NCBI GenBank assembly: GCA_016763715.1
Contig: JAESTG010000238.1
Span: 1 to 7,987 of the forward strand
Source: Flavobacteriaceae bacterium
GTDB lineage: Bacteria; Bacteroidota; Bacteroidia; Flavobacteriales; Flavobacteriaceae
Reading direction: 5' to 3'
DNA: 7,987 bases
How positions within the stretch are numbered: position 1 is the stretch's first letter; each line of letters starts with the position of its first letter. Positions 7,118-7,987 of the stretch are shown here, in pieces. A program made the position numbers and the translations under genes. The notes beneath the pieces were generated by a model. The model was not told where the DNA came from and searched no databases. It saw only the letters and a program-made list of their open reading frames with translations.

Positions 7118-7987
7118 AGGTTTTTTCCATGAATTCCAAATAGGCGTTATTGATAATTTCCCAGGAAAACAAGTTCTTTATTTTATCAAAATTATGGTCA
7201 AGCAATTCTGCAAAGTCTTCTTTTGCCTGTATTTTTTTTAATGCTGAAGTGATATCCTCCGATGTGCTGAAATAGAAGGCGTCTTCATTTAAAATAGCTT
7301 CGTTGAACTGGTTATCATGCGCCACAATCAAAGATTTACTCGCCATAGCTTCTAGCAAAGAAGGGTTGGTACCCCCCACGGTGTGTCCATGAAAATATAC
7401 TTTTGAATAATAGCGAAGGTTATTCAAGTGCTCTAGGTTATAAATTCCGCCTAAAAACTGAATATTGATATGTGCTTTAAATTTTTCTTTCAAGTGAGCA
7501 CCAAATTTATTAGCATCATGCTTTCCAACGACCAGAAAAGGGACATCATCGCTCATTTTTACCACGCCATCTAAAATTGTCTCAATATTATTTTCAGGCC
7601 CCATTCTTGCAATCAACATATTGTAATTATAAGGTTGAACACCATATTCATTGAGCACATCTTGGTTAGGATCTTCAAACGGAAAAGAGCCATATGCAAT
7701 GTACTCGGAAGGCACATTATACTTTTGCTTTAAATAATCCTGAATTCCAACAGAATCGGCTATTAGATAGTCACTTCCTTTAACTGCTAACGACTCTGCA
7801 TATTTTAAAAACCATTGAACTTTTTTACTATACTTGGTTCGTTTCCATTCCAAACCGTCCATATTGGTAATAACGATGGCTTTTCTAGGCATTCTACGCC
7901 GCCAAATGGAACTACTGGTATAGCCTAATTGAAGAATAATGTCGAAATCTCTTTTTCTGGAGTCTTGTATACAATTGAAATCGTAAA
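7101..7987 (-). CDS. DUF1972/GT4-type glycosyltransferase (rhamnosyltransferase-like), 5' end outside the window
   Basis: This is a GT-B-fold transferase that adds a sugar to the lipid-linked oligosaccharide at the cytoplasmic face; relatives such as Cps2T are rhamnosyltransferases. The frame stays open to the right edge, giving about 294 visible residues. The ATG at 7892 is internal, because the 31 codons above it continue the conserved N-terminal domain (DIILQLGYTSSS). Counting from the first whole codon, the DUF1972 signature is ITNMDGLEW (39-47), followed by KYAESLAVKGSDYLIADS (61-78). The GT4 half has LIARMGPENNIETIL (124-138) and the donor-binding GGTNPSLLEAM (204-214) with E212. Family members are usually 360-390 residues, so about 70-90 N-terminal residues are missing from view. 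The 3' end overlaps the next gene by 17 bases. The donor sugar cannot be proved from sequence, and no dTDP-rhamnose genes are visible here. Confidence 0.9.
   Translation of the reverse strand, partial: YDFNCIQDSRKRDFDIILQLGYTSSSIWRRRMPRKAIVITNMDGLEWKRTKYSKKVQWFLKYAESLAVKGSDYLIADSVGIQDYLKQKYNVPSEYIAYGSFPFEDPNQDVLNEYGVQPYNYNMLIARMGPENNIETILDGVVKMSDDVPFLVVGKHDANKFGAHLKEKFKAHINIQFLGGIYNLEHLNNLRYYSKVYFHGHTVGGTNPSLLEAMASKSLIVAHDNQFNEAILNEDAFYFSTSEDITSALKKIQAKEDFAELLDHNFDKIKNLFSWEIINNAYLEFMEKTYEQNK

Noticed and set aside
1..7987. CRISPR arrays, tRNA/rRNA genes, insertion sequences or transposase remnants
   Set aside because: No regular repeat-spacer pattern, no RNA gene signature and no transposase-like frame were seen. 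The window is almost wholly occupied by the genes listed.

Overview
The window holds part of a cell-surface polysaccharide (capsule, exopolysaccharide or O-antigen type) biosynthesis locus. All recognisable genes are on the minus strand, so transcription runs from high to low coordinates. The organism is most likely a member of the Bacteroidota, probably Flavobacteriia. The evidence for this is the AT-rich sequence, the weak or absent Shine-Dalgarno sites, a TAnnTTTG-type promoter element and the style of the sugar enzymes. No marker gene settles the species.

In transcription order: (1) the C-terminal ~294 residues of a DUF1972/GT4-type glycosyltransferase, whose start lies beyond the right edge (7101-7987). 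(2) and (3) Two consecutive polytopic membrane proteins of the O-antigen ligase/Wzy polymerase superfamily (5882-7117 and 4669-5871), which share several motifs and look like diverged tandem paralogues. (4) A 99-bp gap carrying a Bacteroidota-type promoter. (5) UDP-glucose 6-dehydrogenase (3259-4569). (6) UDP-glucuronate decarboxylase, i.e. UDP-xylose synthase (2256-3254). (7) A polyprenyl-phosphate sugar phosphotransferase that starts glycan assembly on the lipid carrier (898-2253). (8) A family-2 glycosyltransferase (126-929). Apart from the one gap, genes are separated by 2-10 bp or overlap.

The genes form a coherent pathway. UDP-glucose is oxidised to UDP-glucuronate and decarboxylated to UDP-xylose. 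The phosphotransferase loads the first sugar phosphate on undecaprenyl phosphate at the inner membrane, and the glycosyltransferases extend it. One or both Wzy/WaaL-like proteins then polymerise or ligate the exported product. The Wzx flippase and Wza/Wzc export parts are not in the window.

The most unusual point is at the left edge. The last ~105 bases, read on the minus strand, encode a clear piece of the C-terminal domain of peptide chain release factor 3 (prfC). It has no N-terminal part: an in-frame stop and the end of the glycosyltransferase gene lie directly upstream. The polysaccharide operon therefore ends at a truncated prfC remnant. This marks a recombination, insertion or assembly junction. 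No RNA genes, CRISPR arrays or insertion sequences were recognised, and the only stretch over 90 bp without a gene is the 4570-4668 gap.
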